From contig DAIOHK010000002.1 of assembly GCA_036744795.1 (NCBI GenBank), forward strand, positions 1 through 64,000: a DNA stretch of 64,000 nucleotides. Direction: 5' to 3'. A model generated the notes under the pieces. The model had not been told where the DNA came from. It ran no database searches and saw only the letters and a list, made by a program, of their open reading frames with translations. Shown one piece after another: positions 33,003-41,991 of this stretch (positions within the stretch are counted from its first letter, which is position 1; the number at the start of each line of letters is the position of its first letter). Made by a program: the position numbers and the translations under genes. Origin of the DNA: UBA5486 sp036744795 (GTDB lineage Bacteria; Bacillota; UBA4882; UBA10575).

Positions 33003-33808
33003 TTTTTCACCCCATTATTGAGGAGATTTTCTTTTAAATTTATTAATTCTCTTAATTTAGCTAGTGCTTTATTAATCCCCCCAATCTCATTGATCAAACC
33101 GGATTCTACTGCATCTTTCCCTACTAAAACAGTACCAACATCCCGGACTAGATCTCCTGTCCTGAACATTAACTCCCGGAATTTATCTTCCGTTATCCGG
33201 GAATGAGCAGTAACAAACTTAATTACTCGATCCTGCATTTTCTCTAAATATTCATAGGTTTGCGGAACCCCAATCACCATCCCACTAAGTCTAATTGGAT
33301 GAATAGTCATGGTGGCCGTTTCAGCAATGTAAGAATAATCTGTTGCCACCGCCACCGGTACACCGATTGAATGGCCTCCGCCTAAAACTAGAGAGACCGT
33401 AATTTTTGATAGACTCTCAATCATCTCAGCGATTGCCAGGCCAGCTTCTACATCTCCACCTACTGTATTAAGAATAATTAATAACCCTTTTATTCTGGGG
33501 TTCTGTTCAATAGCTACTAATTGAGGGATTATATGTTCATATTTAGTGGTTTTGTTTTTTGTTGGCAGAATCAGATGCCCTTCAATCTGGCCGATAATAA
33601 CCATGGTATGAATATCTGAACTAGGTTGTTCGGCAGGGGCAATCTGCCCTAGCTGCTTCAAGCTTCGGAGTGTAACTCTCTGCCTCCGTGGCGAAGTGCG
33701 TTTCCCTTCTGCTTCAGGATCCTCCTTAGGATCCGGGACCTCTTGCCCACGAACAAATTCCCGAGAAAAAGGTGTCTCCGACCACCTTGATCGTAACTTA
33801 TATTTCAA
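32999..33808 (-). CDS. tepA: TepA/YmfB, ClpP-like translocation-enhancing protease
   Basis: A 269-residue protein of the Clp-protease fold. A basic, Pro-rich N-terminus of about 60 residues precedes the core. The core shows MVIIGQIEGH, LNTVGGDVEAGLAIAEMI (oxyanion-hole glycines) and VLGGGHSIGVPVAVA, with the probable catalytic Ser after His. A later TMTIHPIRLSGM holds the His. In Bacillus TepA aids protein export and signal-peptide breakdown. No signal peptide or membrane helix is seen here, so it is cytosolic or peripheral. It is the first gene of the tepA-ylzJ unit. Confidence 0.88.
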   Translation of the reverse strand: MKYKLRSRWSETPFSREFVRGQEVPDPKEDPEAEGKRTSPRRQRVTLRSLKQLGQIAPAEQPSSDIHTMVIIGQIEGHLILPTKNKTTKYEHIIPQLVAIEQNPRIKGLLIILNTVGGDVEAGLAIAEMIESLSKITVSLVLGGGHSIGVPVAVATDYSYIAETATMTIHPIRLSGMVIGVPQTYEYLEKMQDRVIKFVTAHSRITEDKFRELMFRTGDLVRDVGTVLVGKDAVESGLINEIGGINKALAKLRELINLKENLLNNGVKK

Positions 33809-34339
33809 ACTATCTCCCCCATTTGTTTTATAAGGCTATGTTCGGCTATAAAGAAAAAACATCTTTGAAAACTGTTTTTACTGCTGAAACAACATCCTGA
33901 TCAGGTGGGTGGAATATCAACACGAGTTTAGCTGTATTTTCTAAGTAGCTGATTTGTTTTAAACGTCAGGAATTTCACGAGCCGCTTCCGTCCAAGAATG
34001 GACTATAAAGCAGGTTTCGATGCTTATTATTCACTTTCTCCGGCAAAAAAATACAGGATTCCATCACGTTGCTTAAGACTCGTCTCTCGTCAATATGAGG
34101 CTTCCTTTCAAACGTGCTTAAATGCTCTACCATCTCGAGAAAGAACATTGATATAACTTTACGTTCTACCAGAACCTAAGGGCTCTTTTCAACCGTACCT
34201 CAAAAGCCTCTTCTACAGCGATCAGCAACAAGCAACTGGATCACCCCGTAAGTTGCTTTTGCATAAGATATTACCAGGCTAAAGGCAATTTTAGTGTAGC
34301 CCGGTCCTTTTTTATTTTCAATAGAAAGAGGGATGAGTT
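33809..34339. other. 531-base intergenic region between tepA and the divergent glycan locus
   Basis: A long gap separating a minus-strand and a plus-strand unit, so it must hold both promoters. I cannot place a convincing -35/-10 pair. Visible items are a small hairpin GTCCA-aga-ATGGAC near 33986 and an R1-family fragment ACTCGTCTCTCGTCAATATG near 34078. A 62-codon minus-strand frame overlapping the following gene start is not convincing. Confidence 0.5.
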
Positions 34340-35395
34340 TTGAAGGCTCTTCTCCTTTGTGGCGGTGATGGTACCCGTCTCCGTCCATTTACTTACAGTA
34401 AACCAAAAGTTCTCCTCCCGCTAGTAAACATGCCCATTTTATTTCATATCCTCGATTCACTTGCTAAAGCATCAATCAAAGAAATTGTCCTAATAGTCGG
34501 TAAGAACGGGAGTTTAATTAGAGATTTACTCCAAAACGATAACCCTTGGGGTCTAAAATTTATATTTGTTGATCAGCCCGAACCTTTAGGTCTGGCCCAT
34601 GCCGTTTTAGTTGCCAGTGAGGCTTTAGAATATAGCCCTTTTTTAATGTACCTGGGAGATAATATTCTGGATGAACCTCTTTTACCGATGGTAGAAACTT
34701 TCCACCGCGAAAAACCCGATAGTCTTGTACTGGTCCGCAAGGTAAATAATCCTAAAGATTTCGGTGTAGCAGTAATTGAAGGAGATCAGGTAATTAAAGT
34801 AGAGGAAAAGCCGAAAATTCCCTTAAGTAACCTGGCTTTAATCGGAATTTACTTTTTTTCTGAAGAGATACACCAGTCGGTCCGCAGGATTAAACCTTCC
34901 TGGCGCGGGGAACTCGAGATTACTGATGCGATTCAGGATCTAATTGAACGAGGAAAAACCGTTCATTATAAAAAGTTATCTAGTTGGTGGAAGGATACAG
35001 GAAACACTGCAGAACTTTTAGAGGCCAATAAATACCTTTTAAAAAAGCTTGTACCCTCCCAATCCGGGGAGATCAAAAAATCCTACATTTCCGGCAACCT
35101 GGAGATAATGAAAGGTTCTATCCTTAAAAATTGTCAGGTAAAAGGCCCTGTTGCAATCGGAGCCGGGTGTAAAATTACCGGTTCGATACTTGGTCCCTAC
35201 CTTTCGGTGGGTGAAGGAACGGAAATAGTTAATTGTATGCTCAATAACTCAATTATTCTACCGGGTGGGGAATTAAAAGATATTACGCTCACCAAAAGCA
35301 TCCTTGGAGAAAGGGCGCGGATTAGCGGAGGAGCAAAAACGAGAAAAGTTCCCTACTCTCTCTTGGTAGGTGATGACTCTATAATCAAACTATAG
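34340..35395 (+). CDS. Sugar-1-phosphate nucleotidyltransferase, long RmlA/StrD type
   Basis: A 351-residue cytosolic enzyme. The N-terminal Rossmann-like domain starts KALLLCGGDGTRLRPFTYSKP, the pyrophosphorylase loop, and includes LMYLGDNIL (metal Asp) and VEEKP. The C-terminal 110 residues are hexapeptide-like (GSILKNCQVKGPVAIGAGCKI), a left-handed beta helix. This long form usually makes dTDP-glucose from glucose-1-phosphate and dTTP, though UDP or GDP specificity is possible. The start is TTG at 34340 with AGGGATGAG just upstream. It opens the plus-strand glycan locus and would supply an activated sugar to the glycosyltransferases that follow; no rmlBCD is present. Confidence 0.85.
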   Translation: MKALLLCGGDGTRLRPFTYSKPKVLLPLVNMPILFHILDSLAKASIKEIVLIVGKNGSLIRDLLQNDNPWGLKFIFVDQPEPLGLAHAVLVASEALEYSPFLMYLGDNILDEPLLPMVETFHREKPDSLVLVRKVNNPKDFGVAVIEGDQVIKVEEKPKIPLSNLALIGIYFFSEEIHQSVRRIKPSWRGELEITDAIQDLIERGKTVHYKKLSSWWKDTGNTAELLEANKYLLKKLVPSQSGEIKKSYISGNLEIMKGSILKNCQVKGPVAIGAGCKITGSILGPYLSVGEGTEIVNCMLNNSIILPGGELKDITLTKSILGERARISGGAKTRKVPYSLLVGDDSIIKL

Positions 35396-35578
35396 TCTCA
35401 TGGCTCGTAGCCATCACTCAGCCTCTGCAGCTTCTTTTTTACTCGCAAGCTTTTAAGAACCAGTAAATTTAACCCTTGGAACTAATCTTGCTATTTACAT
35501 CCTTTTATCTGCCCTAGCAAAGTTAGATAAATTAGCAGAAAGTGACCCTTAATTAGAAAACAATCAGGAGGATTACGG

Positions 35579-36367
35579 ATGACTTATCAAACCGATCTTA
35601 TTATTGTTAATTTCAATACTAAAGCTCACCTTGCTACCTGTTTAGAAAGTATCCGGAAATACACCGGATCAGCTAAAGATTATAGAATCTGGGTGGTTGA
35701 CAATGGCAGTACCGATGGGAGCGTCTCTTTAGTCCGTAGCCTCCAGTGGGTCAATGGCATCTTCAACCGAGAAAACCTCGGCTATGCCAGAGCTTGTAAT
35801 CAAGGGATTAAAGCGGGCACCGGCAAGTATATCATATTATTAAATAGTGATCTTATTTTTACTCATGGATGGCTTTCTCCGCTGATCAAAGCATTGGAAT
35901 CTCCAAAAGTAGCAGTCGTCGGGCCCAGACTGGTCAGTCCGGATGGATTTCTAGTTGGCGTAGGAGTAATAGGAACCTATGCCCAACCTGTAATCCGGGG
36001 TTGGGGAGAGCCGGATCAACCGGATTTATATAACCAAACCACTGAATGTATTAGTATTTGCGGGGCCTGTATGGGAATTAAAAGAGAACTCCTGCCGGAA
36101 CTAGGATATTTTGATGAAAATTACTTCCATTATTTTGAAGAGACCGATTATTGCTACAATGCTCACAGCCACGGGTACAAAGTACTTTATATCCCGGAAA
36201 GTAAGGTAATTCACTTAGTAAATGGGAGTTGCCGTAATCGCCGGCGTTTAAATCAGTACTTTTACAAAAGCAAAACTTATTTTGAACAAAAATGGCGGGA
36301 ACTAATACAAGAGGAGAGGCTTGATGCAAAATCCACCCAAACTTTGGACTGTTCTGATTTACGCTAA
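35579..36367 (+). CDS. Family 2 glycosyltransferase (GT-A fold), copy 1
   Basis: A 262-residue cytosolic inverting transferase of the rhamnosyltransferase-like GT2 group. It has DLIIVNFNTKAHL at the N-terminus, VVDNGSTDGS (nucleotide site), RENLGYARACNQGI, and the metal motif LLNSDL. The acceptor region carries GACMGIKRELLPELGYFDENYFHYFEETDYCYNA, seen as GYFDENYFHYFEETD. No membrane segment is present. AATCAGGAGG precedes the ATG. It is one of four closely related GT2 genes in this locus (with 37132, 39465 and 42630). Confidence 0.85.
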   Translation: MTYQTDLIIVNFNTKAHLATCLESIRKYTGSAKDYRIWVVDNGSTDGSVSLVRSLQWVNGIFNRENLGYARACNQGIKAGTGKYIILLNSDLIFTHGWLSPLIKALESPKVAVVGPRLVSPDGFLVGVGVIGTYAQPVIRGWGEPDQPDLYNQTTECISICGACMGIKRELLPELGYFDENYFHYFEETDYCYNAHSHGYKVLYIPESKVIHLVNGSCRNRRRLNQYFYKSKTYFEQKWRELIQEERLDAKSTQTLDCSDLR

Positions 36368-36403
36368 TGGGAATAACGAACTCTCTCAGAAATAGGTGGT
36401 ATA

Positions 36404-37147
36404 ATGCATAAACTTAATAAACAATTCATCTTGGCCATGATGGTTGTCCGGAATGAAGCCAGCCGTTACCTTCTTCCGGTCTTAAACCAATTGGCTTCAT
36501 ATGTGGATGGGATTGTAATTCTGGATGATGCTTCCACTGACCAAACTCCTGAACTTTGCCGTTCCCATCAAAAAGTAATCCGCTTTCAACAGTTGGAAGA
36601 TCCTCTCTTTGAACAAGACGAAGCCACACTAAGAACTATACTCTGGGAAATGACAATAGAGCTTGACCCCACTTGGATTCTGGCTTTAGATGCAGATGAA
36701 CTGTTGGAAAGAAGAATTATCAAAGAATTACCTGTTTTAACAGAGCAAAAAAAGTTTGACCTCATTACTTTCTCTGTATACCACTTTTGGGGAGATCTTC
36801 TTCATTATCGCATTGATGATTACTGGAACCCTTCTCTTTCTCGTGCCGCCTGTTTATTCCGGTACCAAAAAAGCCTCTCTTATCGCTGGCCTTCCCGTAA
36901 ATTGCACTGTGGACGTTTTCCGGAAGAAGCTTACCTTACCCCAAGATATCCTTCGAATATCCGTCTTCTCCACTTAGGATATGCCGCTAAAAAGGAACAT
37001 CCCCAAAAATATCATCGATACCTCTCCCTTGATCCGCAGGGGAAATTCTGTCCCCTATCTCATTACCGATCAATCCTTAACCCCAAACCTCGTTTAAGAA
37101 AATGGTATGGAGAAAACCTGGAGGTGCTTTTATGGAAGCAAGCATAA
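36404..37147 (+). CDS. Family 2-like glycosyltransferase with DADE motif
   Basis: A 247-residue protein of the GT2 family. MMVVRNEASRYLLPVL and ILDDASTDQTPEL form the nucleotide-sugar site, and ILALDADELLE (about 88-98) is the metal-binding DxD. The second half contains a W-G-D-L-L-H-Y-R stretch and a Tyr/Arg-rich YRWPSRKLHCGR segment common in LPS-type GT2 relatives of the WaaE group. It overlaps the next gene by 16 bases, so they are co-translated. No membrane helix. It is more distant from the other GT2 proteins of the locus. Confidence 0.8.
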   Translation: MHKLNKQFILAMMVVRNEASRYLLPVLNQLASYVDGIVILDDASTDQTPELCRSHQKVIRFQQLEDPLFEQDEATLRTILWEMTIELDPTWILALDADELLERRIIKELPVLTEQKKFDLITFSVYHFWGDLLHYRIDDYWNPSLSRAACLFRYQKSLSYRWPSRKLHCGRFPEEAYLTPRYPSNIRLLHLGYAAKKEHPQKYHRYLSLDPQGKFCPLSHYRSILNPKPRLRKWYGENLEVLLWKQA

Positions 37148-37932
37148 TCATTGTCAATTATAACTCCCAACCTTATCTGGAAAAATGTCTTGAATCCATT
37201 GTCAAAAACACAAATGCTAACTACGAAGTAATCATCATAGATAATTATTCAAGGGATGAATCGGTATCATTTCTCAAGAAGATAAAAAACCCTAATCTCC
37301 GTGTAATCTTAAACCCGGAAAACTTCGGTTATGCTAAAGCTTGTAACCAGGGGTTAAAGGTAGCCTCAGGAAAAGTCCTGGTAACCATGAACCCGGATGT
37401 TATTGTTCCTCCCGATTGGTTGTCTAGACTTTCCTGGCACCTGACAAACAACCCGAAATCTCTAATGATTGGCCCTAAAAGTATGGGTATTGGCGGAAAA
37501 CAATGGGCCGGTCCTTTAGCTTTCCCCCGAAAACTGGAAGCAGCTAATCGTAAATTTGCTGCACTTAATCATCGTCAATCCAAACCAGCAAAATTTCTCA
37601 TTGGCTGTCTTATCCTTTTTGACCGGCGATTGCTAAATTACATCGGTTATTTTGATGAAAACCTTCTCTTGGGAGCAGATGACTTTGATCTCGCTCTCCG
37701 GATCCGAAAACATGGCTATGAATTAAGAATTGCTAAGGATGTTCTAATCGAACATACTATTCATGCTTCTTTTGAGCGGAGTGATCCAGCGAAAAACGAA
37801 AGACTAGCTAATGCCAGCTGGGATCATTTCCGCCAGAAATGGAGAAAAGAATTACAAAAGTATGGTTGGGAGAGATTATTTGAAGATCCTCTTCCTGTTT
37901 TCCCTCAAGAACAAAACATAAAGTTTTTCTAG
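37132..37932 (+). CDS. Family 2 glycosyltransferase (GT-A fold), copy 2
   Basis: A 266-residue GT2 protein beginning MEASIIIVNYNSQPYLEKC. IIDNYSRDES, NPENFGYAKACNQGL and TMNPDV (metal site) match copy 1 at 35579 step for step, and GYFDENLLLGADDFDLALRI is the acceptor-side motif. I start at ATG 37132, with GGAGGTG eight bases ahead; the frame starting at 37102 lies inside the previous gene. It ends 18 bases before the convergent CgeB-like gene, with an R2-like fragment in the gap. Confidence 0.85.
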   Translation: MEASIIIVNYNSQPYLEKCLESIVKNTNANYEVIIIDNYSRDESVSFLKKIKNPNLRVILNPENFGYAKACNQGLKVASGKVLVTMNPDVIVPPDWLSRLSWHLTNNPKSLMIGPKSMGIGGKQWAGPLAFPRKLEAANRKFAALNHRQSKPAKFLIGCLILFDRRLLNYIGYFDENLLLGADDFDLALRIRKHGYELRIAKDVLIEHTIHASFERSDPAKNERLANASWDHFRQKWRKELQKYGWERLFEDPLPVFPQEQNIKFF

Positions 37933-37965
37933 GCAGTCACTCACGCTGGCTACCTCCACCTGCCA
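37932..37965. repeat. Partial R2-family fragment between convergent genes
   Basis: GCAGTCACTCACGCTGGCTAC resembles, in reverse complement, the right end of the R2 repeats (GTAGCCAGCGTAAGCGACTAC at 13911). It lies in the gap between the GT2 gene and the convergent CgeB-like gene and may serve as a hairpin at their 3' ends. Confidence 0.4.
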
Positions 37966-39020
37966 GGTTCCTGAAAAGACCAGATTTCATCCTTAATTAC
38001 AAAATCAGTATTAAAGACATAAGAAACTGGTTTTCTAGAAACCCTATCCTCTCTTCTCTTAGGTAAGGCGCCAATTCTACCAAACATTTCAATAAATCGA
38101 TGTTTATAGGTATGTTCACCATAAGCCCTTTTTTGAGCTGCAGACCCGATCTTTCCACGTAATCCCGGTCTTGCAAGATAATACTCAATTTTTTTACCTA
38201 AATCATCGGGATTTGAAAAACTAATTATCTCTTTCTCATCTTCGAAACATTTTAACAGATCCGGTCGGGTCGAATCGATAATTTGAAAAGCTCCGCATCC
38301 GGCTAGAGCAAATGCTCGATCATTTGGGCTTGTTGCACCAACACCTTTACTATTACCAGAGGGAGGTTCAACGGGATCACGATGAATATTTAGATTAATT
38401 TTAGCACCATTAAAATATTTTTGTACCTCATAAAAATCATTAACCACCGGCATAACAAACTTTCGTAAATCAGGGTGCAATTCTCCCCACCTGTTCCATT
38501 CACCGATTAGCTTTACATTTAATCTTTTTAACAATGGGGCAAGAGAGTTTATTACCCGCAGTCGATTGGGAAACCCCATACCCACAAAACATAGATCACT
38601 CTGATACTGTTTAGAAACAGAACGCCGGCGATGAACCTCCGGGTTACAACACCAAGGAAGATAATAGGCTCTGGGGTGTTGGTACTCCCTAACTGCTTGA
38701 CGTTCGTTAGTAAAGACTACATCATAAGAATTTACCATCTCCCCGCGGTGTAAGTCAATCTCATAAGGATCTTCTACTAACCATAATACAGTTTTTGTCC
38801 CCAAAGAACGGGCAAAACGTATATGTTCACACGGGGTCCGGTTACCGTGAACTACTAATAGGACATCCGGACGATATTCCCGGATTACTCTGGAAGAAAG
38901 TCTTTTCGGATTAACCTGCTTAACTTTATAGCGCAGCTTATCCTTTAAAGTGGTAAAAATATCAAAAGCATACCGGTAATGAAATCCTCCGGCGCCGGAA
39001 TCAACAAATAGAACCCTCAT
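37950..39020 (-). CDS. CgeB-like glycosyltransferase (spore maturation protein family)
   Basis: A 356-residue cytosolic protein of the CgeB/GT-B group. The N-terminal half has RVLFVDSGAGGFHYRYAF and VWLVEDPYEIDL, the DUF3880-like start. The C-terminal half has LNIHRDPVEPPSG and RAFALAGCGAFQIIDSTRPDL, with FEDEKEIISFSNPDDL typical of the GT-1-like C-terminal domain. In Bacillus, CgeB acts in glycosylation of the spore surface. It is transcribed against the neighbouring GT genes and has its own promoter in the repeat-rich gap to its right. Family is fairly clear; the acceptor is not. Confidence 0.8.
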   Translation of the reverse strand: MRVLFVDSGAGGFHYRYAFDIFTTLKDKLRYKVKQVNPKRLSSRVIREYRPDVLLVVHGNRTPCEHIRFARSLGTKTVLWLVEDPYEIDLHRGEMVNSYDVVFTNERQAVREYQHPRAYYLPWCCNPEVHRRRSVSKQYQSDLCFVGMGFPNRLRVINSLAPLLKRLNVKLIGEWNRWGELHPDLRKFVMPVVNDFYEVQKYFNGAKINLNIHRDPVEPPSGNSKGVGATSPNDRAFALAGCGAFQIIDSTRPDLLKCFEDEKEIISFSNPDDLGKKIEYYLARPGLRGKIGSAAQKRAYGEHTYKHRFIEMFGRIGALPKRREDRVSRKPVSYVFNTDFVIKDEIWSFQEPGRWR

Positions 39021-39464
39021 GCTCTTTCCTCCCTAACATTTTCCTTTTCAATACTCATCGCTCGTTACTCGCATTGGAAAAATGCCTTTGAAGTTTTTAT
39101 CTGTGAGAATTACATAATTACCTTCGACTAACCCTTAAATCCAGAGCTTAACCTCAGACGTACCGGGTTCAACGCCTCTCGTGGCTCGATACTCATCTTT
39201 CGTTACCCGGTAAGCAGAAAGCCTTCGAAACCAAAAAGCACCAAAGGCTAACATTCAATACGGACGATCAGCGACGAGCTTTGAGTCTATTAATCATTAT
39301 ATGACTTCTAGCTTTTCAGAGGACCGCTTACATAAGCGGAAAGTCTCTTCTACTAAGATAATGGGAGTTTATCACTAGTCTTAAGGAAAATGCCTCAGAA
39401 ACAGCACCATAACCATCTTTTGACCGTAAACTAGATTAACAGCATGTCTGAAAGGGTGATCCTG
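39021..39464. repeat. Repeat-rich intergenic region with an intact R1 copy
   Basis: The gap of 444 bases between two divergent genes. Near 39052 and again at 39180-39280 there are CTCG-rich stretches. The second is followed by AGAAAGCCTTCG, ACCAAAGGCTAAC and ATACGGACGATCAG, the best match to the R1 copy at 15184-15292. Between them CTTAACC and CCGGGTTCAAC at 39130-39165 echo the left part of R3. CCGCTTA/TAAGCGG near 39324-39339 is a 7-bp hairpin. No gene is seen before 39465. Confidence 0.55.
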
Positions 39465-40307
39465 GTGAGATTCTCGGTTATCATTAATTGCTATAATACT
39501 TTTCCTTTAATCAAAAAGTGTATTGATGCCGCGCTTCAGACAATTGATAAAAATAGTGAAATTATACTGATTAACAATCATCCTCCTTATAATGAAGCCA
39601 TGGAATTTTTGGCAACTTTCAAACATCCACAGGTTAGAAAGTTTGATCCCGGACGAAATATCGGTTGTATGCCAGGTTTTCAATACGGTGCTGAACGTGC
39701 CAAAGGGGAATATATTGTGAAACTGGATGATGATGTAATTGTTCCCCGTAAGGACTGGACTGGTGCTATGTATCAGGCATTAAAAGATTTTCCCGATTTA
39801 GCCTATGTCGCATTGCAACCCTCCGTGGTTAAAACTGGAATGAACAATCGTGTGAAAAGGCCTAAATACACCCTTGAATTCCGACGGAACACAGTTCTTT
39901 TTTGGTGCATGATGATTAAAAAACAATTATGGAAAAAACATTTTATCATGACTAATCTACCTCTATATGGTGTAGGCGAACGAGATTACGAACGTAAAGC
40001 AAACAAACTGAAGATGAAAAAAGCCTATATCACTTCCCATGTTTGTACCAGTTTGGGACGGACCGAAGAATCCGATCCACTCTATGGGGCTTGGAAGCTT
40101 TTTTATGTTAAAATGAAGGATCAAAGAAGCGAGTTTAAAAAATGGAAAGAAAGCTTTACCTTTGGCCCTAAAGAAGCCGAGATCATGAGAAACTTTGGTT
40201 ACCCGGAAAAACAAATTGAAGAGGTTAGATACTTGTTAGCCAAAAATCAAAATAAAAGCCTTCCGGAGTCAGATTATGAGAATCGATCCCATAATAAGGA
40301 GGGTTAG
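39465..40307 (+). CDS. Family 2 glycosyltransferase (GT-A fold), copy 3
   Basis: A 280-residue GT2 protein. RFSVIINCYNTFPLIKKCID and ILINNHPP form the nucleotide-sugar site, then DPGRNIGCMPGFQYGAERA, and KLDDDVIVP is the metal motif. The C-terminal 80 residues are Lys-rich and unlike the other copies. GTG at 39465 is chosen because AAGGGTGA lies five bases upstream; the frame opens at ATG 39444. It lies four bases before the GT-D gene and is thus co-transcribed with it. Confidence 0.82.
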   Translation: MRFSVIINCYNTFPLIKKCIDAALQTIDKNSEIILINNHPPYNEAMEFLATFKHPQVRKFDPGRNIGCMPGFQYGAERAKGEYIVKLDDDVIVPRKDWTGAMYQALKDFPDLAYVALQPSVVKTGMNNRVKRPKYTLEFRRNTVLFWCMMIKKQLWKKHFIMTNLPLYGVGERDYERKANKLKMKKAYITSHVCTSLGRTEESDPLYGAWKLFYVKMKDQRSEFKKWKESFTFGPKEAEIMRNFGYPEKQIEEVRYLLAKNQNKSLPESDYENRSHNKEG

Positions 40308-40310
40308 TGA

Positions 40311-41066
40311 ATGTCACTTAAAAACTTCCCTGACCGTAAACTTCTCTCTGAACTGGAGGTATTACGAAGAATACACGGTGCTTTAAGGGTTAAGAAACCT
40401 TTTTCCTTAGTAAGAATTGGTGATGGTGAAAATATTGTACTTTCACAGGGAAAGTTTCTCACTGATGAAGAGATCGAAAAGACTTATTGGGTTAGACAAG
40501 GTAAAAAAAGCAATGGAAAAGGCGTTACTCTCCCCTGTCGCCCTTTACGTAATAAAATGCTTAACGGTATTCGTAAAGCTGACATTGTAGGTATTTGCCG
40601 TAGTAATAAAGATCAGGTTGCTGCTCCCAGCAAGTATAAACGGTCATTAACTAATAAAATTTTTGATCATTATAAAATAAAACCGACTAATCTTTGTTAT
40701 GTCTTTGTTAACCGAAAGATGGTCTCCTACCGCTATTTTTGGAAAATAATTCACCAATACCGCACCTTACTAATTTCCAAATGGGCGGACCAGTATGCTA
40801 AAATTATCCAAAAAAATTACTCCAGTTTAAAACCTAATATAGTAGGATGTATTAATTTTAGCCATTATAAAGAGCTTCCCGCCACCTTAAAAAAAGTCGA
40901 GGAATTCAATTTTGATCTTGCCTTAATTTCTTCCGGGGTTAATGCCGTAATTTTAGCACCGGCCATTGCCGAGAAATATAGAAAAGTGGCAATTGATTTT
41001 GGAAAGACCATGATGTATACAGTTCGCCCGTCAAAACGAATTAAACCTTGGAATCTTAAAGTCTAG
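40311..41066 (+). CDS. GT-D fold glycosyltransferase (DUF1792-like)
   Basis: A 251-residue soluble protein. FSLVRIGDGENIVLSQGK (31-48) holds the Asp-Gly-Glu that replaces the DxD of GT-A enzymes and marks the GT-D class. ADIVGICRSNKDQV, ALISSGVNAVILAPAIAEK and KVAIDFGKTM further match the DUF1792/GT-D fold. Characterised members extend O-linked glycans on serine-rich surface adhesins in streptococci. Here it lies between two GT-A genes. Its presence supports protein O-glycosylation rather than polysaccharide export. Confidence 0.8.
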   Translation: MSLKNFPDRKLLSELEVLRRIHGALRVKKPFSLVRIGDGENIVLSQGKFLTDEEIEKTYWVRQGKKSNGKGVTLPCRPLRNKMLNGIRKADIVGICRSNKDQVAAPSKYKRSLTNKIFDHYKIKPTNLCYVFVNRKMVSYRYFWKIIHQYRTLLISKWADQYAKIIQKNYSSLKPNIVGCINFSHYKELPATLKKVEEFNFDLALISSGVNAVILAPAIAEKYRKVAIDFGKTMMYTVRPSKRIKPWNLKV

Positions 41067-41100
41067 GATTTTCTAAAAAATAAATAAGCGGGGAAAGAAA

Positions 41101-41889
41101 ATGAGTCAAACTAAGAAAGCCAAAAAAATGGTGCCTTTAGAATCTATTACTGCTGTAATGTGCAATTTTGCCCGCCCCAAGAATGCACGTGCCGTTGTTC
41201 AAAATTTAAGAAAACTGGGAATCAAAGAAATTTTAGTCTGGAATAATGGAGCCAAGCCAATCCCTGAAGCAACCAAAAATATTAATTCAAAAAAAAACAT
41301 TGGTCCTATCGGAAAATACTATGCTGCACTTCAAAGTCGAAAGGATTATGTTCTAATTGTTGATGATGATTATCTCTTAAATGAAAAGGGATTATCCGCC
41401 TTCCGCAAGTGGGCTCCATTCTTTCCCGCTGTTACTCAATTCGGATGTATCTTTAAGCCGCCCTTCAATAGTTACCGGAAAAAAGATAAATATTTTTCCC
41501 ATAAGCTTAAATCCCCGAAAGTTGTTGATCTAGTAATCCCTAGCAGGGGCCTGATGCTCAAAACTAAACTCTATCGCAGTCTTACCAGCCATTGGGCTTG
41601 GGGTTCCCTTAAGGTCCTCAGTCCCGGTACTTTTTCTACAGATTTAGCAGTAAGCTGTGCGCTCTGGAATCTTACCAGAAATTATCCGGCAGTAGTTCCT
41701 ACCAAGGGTAAAGGCTATATTCAACTGCCGGAAGAAGCTCCGGAAAAAGCTCTGAAAAATCAGCGGGGAGTCTGGAAAGAGCGAACAAAAGTTTTAAAAT
41801 GGCTGGTAGCACATGGTTGGCCACTTCTGGCAGCCCAGCAAAATTCCCGAAAAGTAACAAAGAAAAACCATCTTAAAAAGAAATTTTAG
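41101..41889 (+). CDS. Putative GT-A type glycosyltransferase with DDD motif
   Basis: A 262-residue, strongly basic, soluble protein. SITAVMCNFARPKNARAV and KEILVWNNGAKP resemble the GT-A nucleotide-binding half, and VLIVDDDYLL (about 78-87) gives the metal-binding triple Asp found in exostosin/GT64-like enzymes. The C-terminal third contains FSTDLAVSCALWN and a Lys-rich tail. It has no membrane helix. A GGGGAAAG site is ahead of the ATG. Family assignment is looser than for the other transferases here. Confidence 0.65.
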   Translation: MSQTKKAKKMVPLESITAVMCNFARPKNARAVVQNLRKLGIKEILVWNNGAKPIPEATKNINSKKNIGPIGKYYAALQSRKDYVLIVDDDYLLNEKGLSAFRKWAPFFPAVTQFGCIFKPPFNSYRKKDKYFSHKLKSPKVVDLVIPSRGLMLKTKLYRSLTSHWAWGSLKVLSPGTFSTDLAVSCALWNLTRNYPAVVPTKGKGYIQLPEEAPEKALKNQRGVWKERTKVLKWLVAHGWPLLAAQQNSRKVTKKNHLKKKF

Positions 41890-41991
41890 TGACTTATTAA
41901 TAAGATGTTAAATGTCTATCATTAATAAAAACAGCACCTCCCAGCTTTCTAAACATAAAATAATCTATAAAATAAAAAGGGGTGAGGTAAT

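Noticed and set aside
15184..39280. CTCG-rich repeats considered as a CRISPR array
   Set aside because: The copies are imperfect, scattered over 24 kb and not regularly spaced, and no cas gene is present.
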